A DNA stretch of 64,000 bases from Curtobacterium sp. VKM Ac-2922 (GTDB taxonomy: Bacteria > Actinomycetota > Actinomycetes > Actinomycetales > Microbacteriaceae): positions 124,001 through 188,000 of the forward strand of contig NZ_JALGRO010000006.1 in the NCBI RefSeq assembly GCF_022815645.1, read 5' to 3'. The notes under the pieces are model-generated. The model was given only the letters and a program-made list of their open reading frames with translations. It did not search any database and was not told the DNA's origin. The translations under genes and the position numbers were made by a program. This document shows positions 42,900 through 51,620 of the stretch, in pieces. How positions within the stretch are numbered: position 1 is the stretch's first letter; the number at the start of each line of letters is the position of its first letter.

Positions 42900-44618
42900 C
42901 TACTTCCGCAGCTCGAGGTACTTCGCGATGAGCGCCCTGGTGGACGAGTCCTGCGTCTCGAGCACCGACTGGTCGCCGTCGACCGCGGGGGCGATCTGCA
43001 GCGCCAGCTGCTTGCCGAGCTCGACGCCCCACTGGTCGAACGAGTCGATGCCCCAGATGGTGCCCTCGGTGAACACGATGTGCTCGTACAGCGCGATGAG
43101 CTGCCCCACGACGCTCGGCGTGAGCTCGGGCGCCAGGATCGACGTCGACGGCTTGTTGCCCGTGAAGGTGCGGGCCGCGACGATCGCGTCGTCCGTGGTG
43201 CCCTCGGCGCGGACCTCGTCGGCGGTCTTGCCGAACGCCAGCGCCTTGGTCTGCGCGAAGAAGTTCGCCAGGAACAGGTTGTGGACGTCCTGCCCGGGCT
43301 CGACCGCCCCGCCGTCGCCGGTCTCGTCCTTGAGCGGACGGGCCGGGTTGGCGACCGTGATGAAGTCGGCGGGGATCAGGCGCGTGCCCTGGTGGATGAG
43401 CTGGTAGAACGCGTGCTGGCCGTTCGTGCCGGGCTCGCCCCAGAAGACCTCGCCGGTGTCCGTCGTGACGGGTGAGCCGTCCCAGCGGACGCGCTTGCCG
43501 TTCGACTCCATGGTGAGCTGCTGCAGGTACGCAGCGAAGCGGTGCAGGTACTGCGTGTACGGCAGGACCGCGTGGCTCTGGGCCCCCAGGAAGTTCGAGT
43601 ACCAGACGTTGAGCAGGCCCATCAGCACGGGGACGTTCTGCGCGAGCGGGGTGGTGCGCATGTGCTCGTCGATGGTGTGGAACCCGGCCAGGAACTGCTT
43701 CCAGTTGTCCGGGCCGATCGCGATGACGACGCTCGTGCCGATCGCGGAGTCGACCGAGTAGCGGCCGCCCACCCAGTCCCAGAACCCGAAGGCGTTCTCG
43801 GGGTCGATGCCGAACGCGGCGACCTTGTCGAGCGCGGTCGAGACGGCGACGAAGTGCTTGGCGACGGCGTCGTTCTTGGCGTCGTCCGTGGCGTCGGTGA
43901 GCGACAGCCCCTCCCACAGCCACTGGCGCGCCAGCCGGGCGTTCGTCAGGGTCTCGAGCGTGCCGAAGGTCTTCGACGCGACGATGAACAGCGTGGTCTC
44001 GGGGTCGAGGTCGACGGTCTTCTCGTAGATGTCCGACGGGTCGATGTTCGACACGAACCGGGCCTCGATGCCGGCCTGCACGTACGGCTTCAGTGCTTCG
44101 TAGACCATGACCGGGCCGAGGTCCGAGCCACCGATGCCGATGTTGACGACGGTCTCGATGCGCTTGCCGGTGACGCCGGTCCACGCGCCCGAGCGGACCT
44201 TGTCCGCGAAGGCGTAGACCTTGTCGAGCGTGGCGTGCACGTCGGCGTCGACGTCCTGCCCGTCCACGACGAAGCCCTTCGCCGGTACGAGGTCGCCCTC
44301 GGCCGGACGACGCAGCGCGGTGTGCAGCACGGCGCGGTCCTCGGTGGCGTTGATGTGCTCGCCCGAGATCATCGCCTGGTAGCGCTCGGCGACACCGGCG
44401 TCCTGGGCGAGCTGCAGCAGCGCGTCGAGGATCTCCTTCGTGACCAGGCCCTTCGACAGGTCGACGGTCAGGTCACCGGCCTGGAAGGTGTACTGCTCGG
44501 CGCGGCCCGGGTCGCTGTCGAACCATCCGCGCAGGTCTGGGGAGAAGCCGTCGGCGATGCCGGCGAGGGTCTTCCACGCTTCGGTCGATGTGGGGTCGAC
44601 GGGTGCGGTTTCGGTCAC
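42900..44618 (-). CDS. pgi: Glucose-6-phosphate isomerase
   Basis: A 572-residue PGI, close to the family norm of 550-560. It interconverts glucose-6-phosphate and fructose-6-phosphate. Signatures: [49 protein letters not shown], and [18 protein letters not shown] with the catalytic lysine. GTG 44618 is chosen for the AGGAGGACC ribosome binding site eight bases upstream; the reading frame further upstream is not conserved. It stands alone, convergent with the lipoprotein gene. Confidence 0.95.
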   Translation of the reverse strand: MTETAPVDPTSTEAWKTLAGIADGFSPDLRGWFDSDPGRAEQYTFQAGDLTVDLSKGLVTKEILDALLQLAQDAGVAERYQAMISGEHINATEDRAVLHTALRRPAEGDLVPAKGFVVDGQDVDADVHATLDKVYAFADKVRSGAWTGVTGKRIETVVNIGIGGSDLGPVMVYEALKPYVQAGIEARFVSNIDPSDIYEKTVDLDPETTLFIVASKTFGTLETLTNARLARQWLWEGLSLTDATDDAKNDAVAKHFVAVSTALDKVAAFGIDPENAFGFWDWVGGRYSVDSAIGTSVVIAIGPDNWKQFLAGFHTIDEHMRTTPLAQNVPVLMGLLNVWYSNFLGAQSHAVLPYTQYLHRFAAYLQQLTMESNGKRVRWDGSPVTTDTGEVFWGEPGTNGQHAFYQLIHQGTRLIPADFITVANPARPLKDETGDGGAVEPGQDVHNLFLANFFAQTKALAFGKTADEVRAEGTTDDAIVAARTFTGNKPSTSILAPELTPSVVGQLIALYEHIVFTEGTIWGIDSFDQWGVELGKQLALQIAPAVDGDQSVLETQDSSTRALIAKYLELRK

Positions 44619-44761
44619 TTCGGTCCTCCTGAACGCTGAGTGCGACTGGTCCGCGGACCTCCGCAACGCTGCGACGCGGGCCGCATCCGAGCGTAGTGCT
44701 GTTCCGGTCAGCGCGTTGCCGGGCAGCAGCCTGGAGGCGCGGCGCACGTGACCGGCACAGG

Positions 44762-45754
44762 TCACGTCAGCAGGGCCTCCAGGACGTCCGCCAGGGGTGC
44801 GTCTGCCGCAGCCCGCCAGGAGCGGCCGGCCCACAGGTGGAGCGACTGCGCGTCGCCCGCCGCCGCGGCCGCGGTCCGGATCGGCCGGGTCAGGTGGTGC
44901 AGCGCCGGGTAGCCGAGCGGTGCGTCCTCGTGTTCGCGCACGAAGCGGTTCACGAGCGCGCGCGCCGGGCGCCCCGTGAAGGCGCGGGTCAGCGCGGTCC
45001 GGTCGAACACGGGATCGACCAGCGCATCCCGGTGGGTCTGTCCGGTGCCGGCCTCGTGCGTGCGGAGCACCAGCGTGCCCACCATGGCCGCGTCGGCACC
45101 CGCCATCCGGACGGCCTCGACGTCGGCGGCGCTGCCGATGCCCCCGGCGGCGATGACGGGCAGCTCGACCGCGTGCCGGATGGCCCGGACCAGGTCGGGC
45201 AGTGGCTCCCAGACAGGTGCGGACGCCGGATCGAGCACGGCGGAGTGTCCGCCGGCGGCCTCGCCCTGCACGACCAGCACGTCCACGCCGCGTTCGGCTG
45301 CCGCGAGCGCCTCGGCCCGGTTCGTGACCGACTGCATCGTGATCGTCTCGCGCTTCCGGAACTCCCACACCAGGTCGGCGTCGGGCAGCCCGAACGTGAA
45401 CGACACGACCGGCACCGGGTCGTCCAGCAGCAGCGCGACCTTGTCGGTCCAGGCGTCGTCGTCCTCGCGCTGGTCGGGCAGCCCCTCGACGCCGAGCGAC
45501 GCCCGGTACCGCTCGTAGTCGGCGGGGTCGATCGGCACCGGGTTCGGGGCGAACAGGTTCACGCCGAAGCGGTCCGTCCCCGTCCGGACCTCGGCGATCT
45601 GCGCGGCGAGGTCGTCCGGCGTGCGGTAGCCCGCCGCCAGCTGGGCGAAGTGGCCCGCGCGGGCGGCGGCCACGACGAGCGCGGGGGTGCTCGGTCCACC
45701 CGCCATCGGGGCGACGTGGACGGGACTGCGGAGCGGCTCGGGGAGGTCGGTCAC
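44762..45754 (-). CDS. Nitronate monooxygenase-like FMN oxidoreductase
   Basis: A 330-residue TIM-barrel flavoprotein of the 2-nitropropane dioxygenase family. Motifs: [42 protein letters not shown] with the catalytic-type His, and [16 protein letters not shown] for FMN phosphate. It likely oxidises alkyl nitronates such as propionate-3-nitronate, or acts on a related substrate. GTG 45754 follows CAGGAT (complement of 45761-45766) by 6 nt, again a leaderless pattern. It lies 26 bp downstream of rimK on the same strand. Confidence 0.87.
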   Translation of the reverse strand: MTDLPEPLRSPVHVAPMAGGPSTPALVVAAARAGHFAQLAAGYRTPDDLAAQIAEVRTGTDRFGVNLFAPNPVPIDPADYERYRASLGVEGLPDQREDDDAWTDKVALLLDDPVPVVSFTFGLPDADLVWEFRKRETITMQSVTNRAEALAAAERGVDVLVVQGEAAGGHSAVLDPASAPVWEPLPDLVRAIRHAVELPVIAAGGIGSAADVEAVRMAGADAAMVGTLVLRTHEAGTGQTHRDALVDPVFDRTALTRAFTGRPARALVNRFVREHEDAPLGYPALHHLTRPIRTAAAAAGDAQSLHLWAGRSWRAAADAPLADVLEALLT

Positions 45755-45780
45755 CCCTCGATCCTGCACCGGCGCAGGTC

Positions 45781-46971
45781 TCACTGCTCCGGCAGGTGCT
45801 CCTTCGGCAGCTTCCTGAGCTTGGCGCGGCGCTTGCGACGCTCGGGGATCATCGAGCGCATCTCCTCGAGCTTGCCGAAGCACAGCAGGCGGTCCCCTGG
45901 TTCGAGCGCGACACCGCTGCGCGGGTTCGGGATGACGCTCGACCCGCGGTGCAACGTGAGCACGGTGATGTCCCGGTCCCAGAGCCCGGACTCCTTGATG
46001 GTCTTGCCCACCAGGTCGGCGTTCGTGTGCACCAGGAGCTCGGCGACGCCGTAGCCCGTCGACACCGACAGGCGCTGCCGGACGTCGATCTCGGGGAAGG
46101 CGACCTGGTTGGCGATGAAGTCGATGATCGCACCGGCGATGTCGAGGCCCGTCGCGCGCTCGATGCCCTCGAGGCCCGGTGACGAGTTGACCTCCATCAC
46201 GAGCGGACCGTCGTTGCCCTCGAGCATGTCCACCCCGGCCACGCGCAGCCCCATGATCTGCGCCGACCGCACCGCTGCCTCTTCGTACTCGGGCGTGAGC
46301 GTCACGGCTTCGACGGTGCCGCCGCGGTGCACGTTCGACCGGAACTCGTCGCCCGAGGCGCTGCGGCGCATCGCGGCCACCACCCGGTCGCCGACGACGA
46401 GCGCGCGGATGTCCTTGCCGCGGCTCTCGGAGATGAAGCTCTGGATGAGCACGTTCTGCTTGGTGGAGTGCAGGGTCTCGACGATGGACTCGGCGACCTT
46501 GGCCTCGGGCGCCAGGATCACGCCGATGCCCTGCGTGCCCTCGAGCAGCTTGATGACGACCGGCGCTCCACCGACCCGCTCGATCGCCCCGCGGACGTCC
46601 GCCCGGCCCGCGACGAAGGTGGTGGCGGGCATGCCGATGTCGTGCCGCGACAGGATCTGGTTCGCGCGGAGCTTGTCGCGGGAGTTCGTGATGCCGTTGG
46701 CGGTGTTGGGCGTGTACACGTCCATCTGCTCGAACTGCCGCACCACCGCGGTGCCGTAGTACGTGATCGAGTTGCCGATGCGCGGCAGGATCGCGTCGTA
46801 GTCCGAGATGAGCTTGCCGCGGTACTGCAGGTCCGGCGCATCGCCCGTCAGGTCGATGGCGAAGCGCAGCGTGTTGAGGACCTTCACCTCGTGGCCACGG
46901 TCGAGCGCGGCGGCACGGAGCCGCTCGGTCGAGTACGCCTGCGGGGCACGCGACAGGATGGCGAGTTTCAT
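45781..46971 (-). CDS. rimK: RimK-family ATP-grasp ligase with C-terminal RCK_C domain
   Basis: A 396-residue protein. Residues 1-290 are a RimK ATP-grasp ligase: [35 protein letters not shown], and [14 protein letters not shown] for Mg-ATP. RimK adds glutamates to the C-terminus of ribosomal protein S6 in E. coli. Residues about 305-380 are an RCK_C/TrkA-C domain ([20 protein letters not shown] to [12 protein letters not shown]), a ligand-sensing fold not present in the E. coli enzyme. ATG 46971 removes a basic upstream stretch. It diverges from a RimB-like protease gene. The true acceptor in actinobacteria is unknown. Confidence 0.9.
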   Translation of the reverse strand: MKLAILSRAPQAYSTERLRAAALDRGHEVKVLNTLRFAIDLTGDAPDLQYRGKLISDYDAILPRIGNSITYYGTAVVRQFEQMDVYTPNTANGITNSRDKLRANQILSRHDIGMPATTFVAGRADVRGAIERVGGAPVVIKLLEGTQGIGVILAPEAKVAESIVETLHSTKQNVLIQSFISESRGKDIRALVVGDRVVAAMRRSASGDEFRSNVHRGGTVEAVTLTPEYEEAAVRSAQIMGLRVAGVDMLEGNDGPLVMEVNSSPGLEGIERATGLDIAGAIIDFIANQVAFPEIDVRQRLSVSTGYGVAELLVHTNADLVGKTIKESGLWDRDITVLTLHRGSSVIPNPRSGVALEPGDRLLCFGKLEEMRSMIPERRKRRAKLRKLPKEHLPEQ

Positions 46972-47066
46972 CGGGGAGGCTCCGCTGATCGAGGGCTGGC
47001 GACGGCGACGCTCCATGCTGGCAGACGGACGGCGCACCACGCGCGCCGTCCTGCCAGGATGGGCAC

Positions 47067-47549
47067 ATGTCCGACGATCCGAAGCGCCCCGCGCGCACCC
47101 CGATCGTCGCCGGGTGGCGGGAGTGGGCCGGACTGCCCGACCTCGGCATCCCGTGGATCAAGGTCAAGCTCGACACCGGTGCGCGGACCTCGGCGCTGCA
47201 CGCGTTCGACCTCGAGGAGCTGCCCGGCGACCGGGTGCGGTTCTCGGTGCACCCCTGGCAGGAGTCCGACGCCGACCCGACGACGGTCGAGTGCGGCGTG
47301 CACGACCGCCGGGTGGTCCGCAGCTCGTCGGGCCACACACAGGAACGCATCGTCGTGCTGACGGCCATCGAACTCGCCGGCCGGACCGTGCAGGCCGAGG
47401 TGACACTGAGCAACCGCGACCAGATGGGCTTCCGGATGCTCATCGGCCGCGAGGCGCTGCGCCAGGGGTTCGTCGTGGACCCGGCCCGGTCGTTCCAGGC
47501 CGGCCGCGCGCCGAAGGAGATCCGACGCCGCAACCGGGGTCGGATCTGA
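47067..47549 (+). CDS. RimB-like retropepsin-type aspartic protease
   Basis: A 160-residue protein annotated in many genomes as ATP-dependent zinc protease but resembling retropepsin. The active-site motif KLDTGARTSALHA contains Asp36, and a later strand TLSNRDQMGFRMLIGREAL follows. In E. coli RimB trims the glutamate tail that RimK adds to S6. Divergent pairing with rimK, 95 bp apart, supports the same functional link here. ATG 47067 follows CAGGAT (47055-47060) by 6 nt. Dimerisation would be needed for activity, as in retroviral proteases. Confidence 0.87.
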   Translation: MSDDPKRPARTPIVAGWREWAGLPDLGIPWIKVKLDTGARTSALHAFDLEELPGDRVRFSVHPWQESDADPTTVECGVHDRRVVRSSSGHTQERIVVLTAIELAGRTVQAEVTLSNRDQMGFRMLIGREALRQGFVVDPARSFQAGRAPKEIRRRNRGRI

Positions 47550-47637
47550 CCGCTCGACGACACGCGGTGGTCACGGATCGGTCACGACGTGTCAGGACCG
47601 GTGCTTCCTCGACACTTCTGGGGTGAGAGGGGGCACC

Positions 47638-48186
47638 GTGGAACCGACCGACACCGATGCCGACGCCGACGCCGCACTCACGCGGCGCATGGCATCCGGC
47701 GACACCGGGGCGTTGGCTGACGCCTTCGACCGCTTCGCACCGACGCTCACCCGCTACGCGTGGGCACTGGCTGGCAGCAAGCAGGACGTCGAGGAGCTCG
47801 TCCAGGACTCGTTCCTGACGCTCTGGCAGAAGGCCGCCGACATCGACCTGCCGACCGGCACGCTGCTGCCGTGGCTGCTGGTCGTCTGCCGCAACCACGC
47901 CCGCAACCAGGCCCGACGCACCGCGAAGAACGCCGGCGACGAGCTCCCCGCCGAACTCGCAGCACCCACCGACGCCGACGAGGCCCGCGAACGACTCCGC
48001 TGGGTCCGCGACGAGATCGCAGCACTGCCGGAGACCGACCGCCGGATCTGCGAACTCTGCCTGCTCGAAGGGCACTCCTACTCCGAAGCCGCCACGATGC
48101 TCGGCCTGAGCGTCGGCGCGGTCACCCAGCGCGTCTCACGCTCCCGCGCGCGACTGAAGAAGGCGGTGACGCACGATGAACACTGA
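47638..48186 (+). CDS. ECF-type RNA polymerase sigma factor
   Basis: A 182-residue sigma-70-family factor with only regions 2 and 4. Region 2 spans about residues 30-90 (YAWALAGSKQDVEELVQDSF, then LTLWQKAADIDLPTG); region 4 about 130-178 (LPETDRRICELCLLEGHSYS, then AATMLGLSVGAVTQRVSRSR). GTG 47638 is preferred over GTG 47623 for its AGAGGGGG site. Its last 11 bases overlap the next gene, a membrane protein that is the likely regulator. Target promoters are unknown; autoregulation is likely but I see no clear -35/-10 pair to prove it. Confidence 0.9.
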   Translation: MEPTDTDADADAALTRRMASGDTGALADAFDRFAPTLTRYAWALAGSKQDVEELVQDSFLTLWQKAADIDLPTGTLLPWLLVVCRNHARNQARRTAKNAGDELPAELAAPTDADEARERLRWVRDEIAALPETDRRICELCLLEGHSYSEAATMLGLSVGAVTQRVSRSRARLKKAVTHDEH

Positions 48187-48991
48187 ACCTCCCACCGGAG
48201 ACGACCTGCAACAGATGCTCGTCTCGATGAAGCGCGAAGTCCTGACGCGTGCCGACCAGCAGCGCCCCGCCCCCAGGCGCCGTGCACGTCGCGCCGGACT
48301 CGTCATCGGCGTCATCGCGGTCCTGGGCATCGGCGCCACCAGCGGTGGCGTCGCGCTCGGCATGATCCCGCAGCCCTTCGCCGCAGCACCCGCACCGACC
48401 CCGGAGTCGACCACCGTCGAACCGTCGGAGACACCGAGCGAGTCGTCGGCCCCGGTCGTCGAGCAGCCGACCAGCACCCCCACGCCGACACCGACCCGCA
48501 GGCCCTTCTCGGCGAACGACCCGACCACCTGGACGATCAGCTTCGACGAGGTCGGCCCGGTCGCGCTCGGAGGGGCGGTTGCCAGCGAACTCGACGACCT
48601 CGAGCCGGCGTTCACGGTGGATCCGAACTCCCTGTGCCCGAACCCCGACGTGTACTTCTACGACAACGGCGCGCAGCAGTCCCTCATCGTCTCCGCGGTC
48701 GACGGGAAGGTGTTCGGGATCACCGTGGGCGGGAACGAGCAACCCGGACAACCCCTCGGGACCGGGCCCACCACAGCCCAGGGGCTGGGCGTCGGCAGCA
48801 CGCTCCCGCAGCTCCAGGCCGCGTACCCGGACCTGGAACGCATGCCCACCACGCTGGCGTACGGCCTGCCGGAGTGGACGGTCTCCGACGGCAGCCGCCA
48901 CATCACCTTCGTGCTGTCGAGCGAGGACGGCCCCGTGAAGACGGTCTGGGTGAGCACCAACCCGAACCCGCCGTACGAGTACTGCGGCTGA
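48176..48991 (+). CDS. Single-pass membrane protein, putative anti-sigma partner
   Basis: A 271-residue protein: a basic cytoplasmic segment of about 40 residues, one membrane helix (AGLVIGVIAVLGIGATSG), a Pro/Thr/Ser-rich stretch near 70-110, then an extracytoplasmic domain with two Cys (SLCPNPDVYFYDNGAQ and NPPYEYCG). It overlaps the sigma gene by 11 bp, so they are co-translated. The position is that of an anti-sigma factor, yet the zinc-binding HxxxCxxC motif of ZAS proteins is absent from its short cytoplasmic part. Anti-sigma role is inferred from context only. Confidence 0.72.
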   Translation: MNTEPPTGDDLQQMLVSMKREVLTRADQQRPAPRRRARRAGLVIGVIAVLGIGATSGGVALGMIPQPFAAAPAPTPESTTVEPSETPSESSAPVVEQPTSTPTPTPTRRPFSANDPTTWTISFDEVGPVALGGAVASELDDLEPAFTVDPNSLCPNPDVYFYDNGAQQSLIVSAVDGKVFGITVGGNEQPGQPLGTGPTTAQGLGVGSTLPQLQAAYPDLERMPTTLAYGLPEWTVSDGSRHITFVLSSEDGPVKTVWVSTNPNPPYEYCG

Positions 48992-49053
48992 GATCCACGC
49001 GCTCGCGTGAACTGACCGGCTGTGGGGGGCGGCCAGTGCACACGGGTGCGTCG

Positions 49054-49095
49054 GGACGCCAGGCGCGGTGCTGGCCCGCACCGCGCCTGGCGTCC
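49054..49095 (+). terminator. Strong terminator hairpin of the sigma operon
   Basis: GGACGCCAGGCGCGGTGC (49054-49071) pairs over all 18 bases with 49078-49095 around a TGGCCC loop. It follows the membrane-protein stop by about 60 bases. Confidence 0.8.
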
Positions 49096-49163
49096 GGTGG
49101 GTCTGGACACCACCACACGGCGCGAGCAGGATGGGCCGAACCGACTCAGGGAGATGGTGCCTC

Positions 49164-49511
49164 GTGCAGTTCCTCGTCAACGTCATCGACACCGGCCAGG
49201 CCGCCGCCGCCGGCCGGACCGACTCGGCGACCGCGGCCGAGCACGACGCGGTCGACGCCCTCAACCAGCGGCTGCAGGCCGAGGGTCGCATCCTGTTCGC
49301 CGGCGGGCTGACCGCTCCCGGTGACGCCGTCGTGATCGATGCGCGGGGCGACTCCGCCGCGGTCAGCGAGGGATCGTTGTTCGGCGACGACCAGTACGTC
49401 GCGGGGTTCTGGGTGCTCGACCTGCCCGACGTCGCAACGGCACGCCGCATCGCGGGCGAGGCCTCGGTGGCCTGCAACCGCACGATCGAGCTGCGCGCGC
49501 TGCAGGGCTGA
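49164..49511 (+). CDS. YciI-like protein
   Basis: A 115-residue protein of the YCII fold (QFLVNVIDTGQAA, EGRILFAGGLTAPGDAVVI, VAGFWVLDLPDVATARRIAG). Members are ferredoxin-like dimers; some are dehalogenases or hydrolases, most uncharacterised. GTG 49164 is chosen for an AGGGAGA site 9 bases upstream; a CAGGAT hexamer lies farther up at 49126-49131, predicting a leader of about 30 nt. It follows the sigma-operon terminator, so it is a separate unit. Function unknown. Confidence 0.8.
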   Translation: MQFLVNVIDTGQAAAAGRTDSATAAEHDAVDALNQRLQAEGRILFAGGLTAPGDAVVIDARGDSAAVSEGSLFGDDQYVAGFWVLDLPDVATARRIAGEASVACNRTIELRALQG

Positions 49512-49634
49512 ACCTGCGAAGTGGCCGGGCACGTCGCGGCAGCGCGTGACGATCATCGATCCAGGTGCGTCCCGTTGGTGGGCGCACCGCTCGTGCCCGC
49601 GAGCACACTGCTCGCGCCCCCGACAGGAGTGACC

Positions 49635-50069
49635 ATGACGAACACCGACCACGACGACCAGGCGACCGGCAGGTCCTCGTTCCGCGACACCATGACCGCC
49701 GGGCTGGTGCAGAAGGCCCTGGAGCCCGTGCTGCGCGCCGTCCGCGACGAGGTGGCGTCAGCGCGACGCGAGGTCAGCGAGCGCGCCAGCGGCGCCAAGA
49801 ACGGCCTGGTGCTCACGGGTGTCGCCGCGGCCTTCGCGCTCACGACGCTCATCGCCCTGGCTGGCTTCGTCGTCGCGCTGCTGGCCCTGGCCCTGCCCGT
49901 GTGGGCGGCGGCGGGCATCACGTTCGCTGGCTTCGCGGTCATCACCGCGATCCTGCTGGCCGTCGGCATCCGCGGCATCCGTCGGGGCATCCCGCCGGTA
50001 CCGAAGGACACCATGCGCTCGGCCCGCGACCGGGTCACGCACCGGGACGGCGAGCGCACCGGGAGCTGA
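49635..50069 (+). CDS. Actinobacterial holin-X family membrane protein
   Basis: A 144-residue protein of the phage_holin_3_6 (holin-X) type, which despite its name is a chromosomal envelope protein in actinobacteria. An amphipathic N-terminal region (TAGLVQKALEPVLRAVRDEV) precedes two hydrophobic helices at about 63-83 and 88-110 (ALPVWAAAGITFAGFAVITA). The C-terminal tail is charged (KDTMRSARDRVTHRDGERTG). AGGAGT precedes ATG 49635. Possible link to membrane stress or ribosome/membrane organisation is only by analogy with YqjD-like proteins. There is no phage gene nearby. Confidence 0.8.
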   Translation: MTNTDHDDQATGRSSFRDTMTAGLVQKALEPVLRAVRDEVASARREVSERASGAKNGLVLTGVAAAFALTTLIALAGFVVALLALALPVWAAAGITFAGFAVITAILLAVGIRGIRRGIPPVPKDTMRSARDRVTHRDGERTGS

Positions 50070-50139
50070 CGCAGCAGATGGTCGGCTCGCGCGGAGCGTG
50101 GTCGGCTGACGCAGGGCGTGGTCGGCTCGCGTGGAGCGT
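50065..50139. repeat. Three 20-bp tandem units after the holin-X gene
   Basis: GGTCGGCTCGCGCGGAGCGT (50080-50099) is followed by diverged copies at 50100-50119 and 50120-50139. GCTGACGCAG, which contains the holin-X stop codon at 50065-50074, recurs at 50105-50114 inside unit 2. The array fills the gap before the convergent gene at 50142. Confidence 0.85.
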
Positions 50140-50141
50140 CC

Positions 50142-50474
50142 TCAGCGAGCGGTGGCGCCGAACAGAGCGCTGAGGAACCCGAAGCGTCCGCGCGGTCGGA
50201 TCGTCTGCACGGTGCGGGTGGGTGCCGGGAACGCGACGTCGTGCAGGTTGTTGCGCTTCGAGCCGTCCCAGTTCGCGAACAGGTAGGCGCTGCCGAGCAC
50301 CGACAGGCTGCGGACGGGCGCCCGGCGCCAGTCGCCGGCGCGGACGAAGTACCCGGAGTGGCCGGAGTGGATGTTCCGGATCACGGTGTCGACGTCGATG
50401 ACGCCCGTCTCGGTGATGACGGCGGTGATGCCCGTGCGGTCTCGGGCGACGTACTCGATGATGTGTTCGGGCAT
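50142..50474 (-). CDS. DUF3892-like small protein
   Basis: A 110-residue soluble protein (EHIIEYVARDRTGITAVITE, IHSGHSGYFVRAGDWRRAPV, AYLFANWDGSKRNNLHDVAF). The spacing of the first two strands and the later YLFANWDGSKRNNL resemble DUF3892-type domains, though I am not certain. ATG 50474 is chosen; a start at 50498 would add eight polar residues. The basic C-terminal tail (RTVQTIRPRGRFGF) looks disordered. It is convergent with holin-X. Function unknown. Confidence 0.65.
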   Translation of the reverse strand: MPEHIIEYVARDRTGITAVITETGVIDVDTVIRNIHSGHSGYFVRAGDWRRAPVRSLSVLGSAYLFANWDGSKRNNLHDVAFPAPTRTVQTIRPRGRFGFLSALFGATAR

Positions 50475-50623
50475 GCTGCGTTCACGGTCGGGTGCCATGT
50501 CCGGACGCCTGGTGGTGGGGCCTGGCGGGGGACTCTGCCGGAACCGTCGTTGCTTCCTCGATCAGGATACGACGACGACGTGGATCCAGCACCAGGATGG
50601 CCAGAGAGAGCAGTGCGCCCTGT

Positions 50624-51463
50624 TCACCGACCGCTCAGCGCGCCCCGCACCAGGTCGGCGACCAGAGCGGGCCGTTCGAGTCCGGGCAGGTGGGCCACGC
50701 CGGGCAGCACCCGCCCCGGGCCCTGGCCGAGCCGACGGGCGGTCTCCTCGTAGAAGGGCAGGTCGGCCGGGATGTCCAGGTCGCCCCAGGTCGTCAGGAC
50801 CGGCACCGTGACCTCGCCCAGGCGTGTCCACGCGCCGACACCCGCCGCCCCGGCACTGTCGGCCGCGGCGACGTCGAGGATGCGCTGGTTCATCGCGACG
50901 AACAGCTCGCGCGCCGGGCCGCTGACACGACCTTCGGGCGCCGTGGGGCCGTCGAGCCACAGGTGCGCCAGGGCGGCGATGCGGTCCTCGGTCGGCGCAC
51001 CGTCGTCCTCCGCGACCTCGAGCAGGGGCTCGGTGGCCGCGTCGAGCACCCAGTCGAAGGGGGTGTCCTCGTCGGTCATCCCGGATGCGCCCGCGCCGAT
51101 GAGCACGGCGCCGGAGACCCGCTCGGGGTGCAGCAGTGCCGTGTCGAGCGCGAGTCCGCCGCCCATCGAGTTGCCGACCAGCAGCGCTTGCTGCACGCCC
51201 AGGTCGTCGAGCACCACGAGCAGGTCGTCGACGTGGGTGAACGACGCCGGGTCGGCCGCTGCCGGGGTGTCCCCGTAGCCGCGCCGGTCGTACGCGACCA
51301 GGTCGAGACCGTCGTCGGCGAGTTCGGCTGCGACGGAGTCCCACGCGCGCCGGTCGGCGACGCCCGCGTGCAGGAAGACCACGGCGCGGTCGCCGCCGTG
51401 GTGTCGGGTGACGGCGATCGGGGTGCCGTCGGGGGCCGTGATGCTGCGCTGCTCCGCGTCCAT
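50624..51463 (-). CDS. Alpha/beta-fold hydrolase
   Basis: A 279-residue hydrolase. Oxyanion segment VVFLHAGVADRRAWDSVAAE, strand YDRRGYGDTPAAAD, nucleophile elbow LLVGNSMGGGLALD with Ser near residue 98, late acid in TTWGDLDIPADLP, and His in GVAHLPGLERP. The N-terminal ITAPDGTPIAVTRHHGGDRA is typical of peroxidase- or esterase-like members. ATG 51463 follows TAGGTT (complement of 51471-51476) by 7 nt, predicting a leaderless message. It diverges from the permease of the urea/guanidine operon. Substrate unknown. Confidence 0.85.
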   Translation of the reverse strand: MDAEQRSITAPDGTPIAVTRHHGGDRAVVFLHAGVADRRAWDSVAAELADDGLDLVAYDRRGYGDTPAAADPASFTHVDDLLVVLDDLGVQQALLVGNSMGGGLALDTALLHPERVSGAVLIGAGASGMTDEDTPFDWVLDAATEPLLEVAEDDGAPTEDRIAALAHLWLDGPTAPEGRVSGPARELFVAMNQRILDVAAADSAGAAGVGAWTRLGEVTVPVLTTWGDLDIPADLPFYEETARRLGQGPGRVLPGVAHLPGLERPALVADLVRGALSGR

Positions 51464-51579
51464 GACACCGAACCTAGCCCGCCGCCGACTCGCAGTGTTC
51501 ACACGATCGTGCGCTCTGTCACGAGCACGAAACAGCCGGGCAACGGGGGCGACACAGCACCGCAGCACACTGGTCGCAC

Positions 51580-51599
51580 TACCTGTCGCCCGACAGGTA
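51580..51599. promoter_or_regulatory. Palindromic operator before the urea/guanidine operon
   Basis: TACCTGTCG (51580-51588) is mirrored exactly by CGACAGGTA (51591-51599) around CC, 21 bases before the permease start. Length and symmetry suit a TetR dimer, and a TetR gene ends this operon. I see none of the conserved features of guanidine-I riboswitches in this leader. Confidence 0.6.
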
Positions 51600-51620
51600 C
51601 TCCGCGAAAGGTCTGCAGCC

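Noticed and set aside
49635-50069. Evidence for a prophage from the holin-family gene
   Set aside because: Holin-X proteins are widespread chromosomal actinobacterial proteins, and no other phage gene, integrase or attachment site is nearby.
51464-51620. Guanidine-I (ykkC) riboswitch before the permease
   Set aside because: I looked for the conserved ykkC stretches and found none; the leader shows a DNA dyad instead. A covariance search would settle it.
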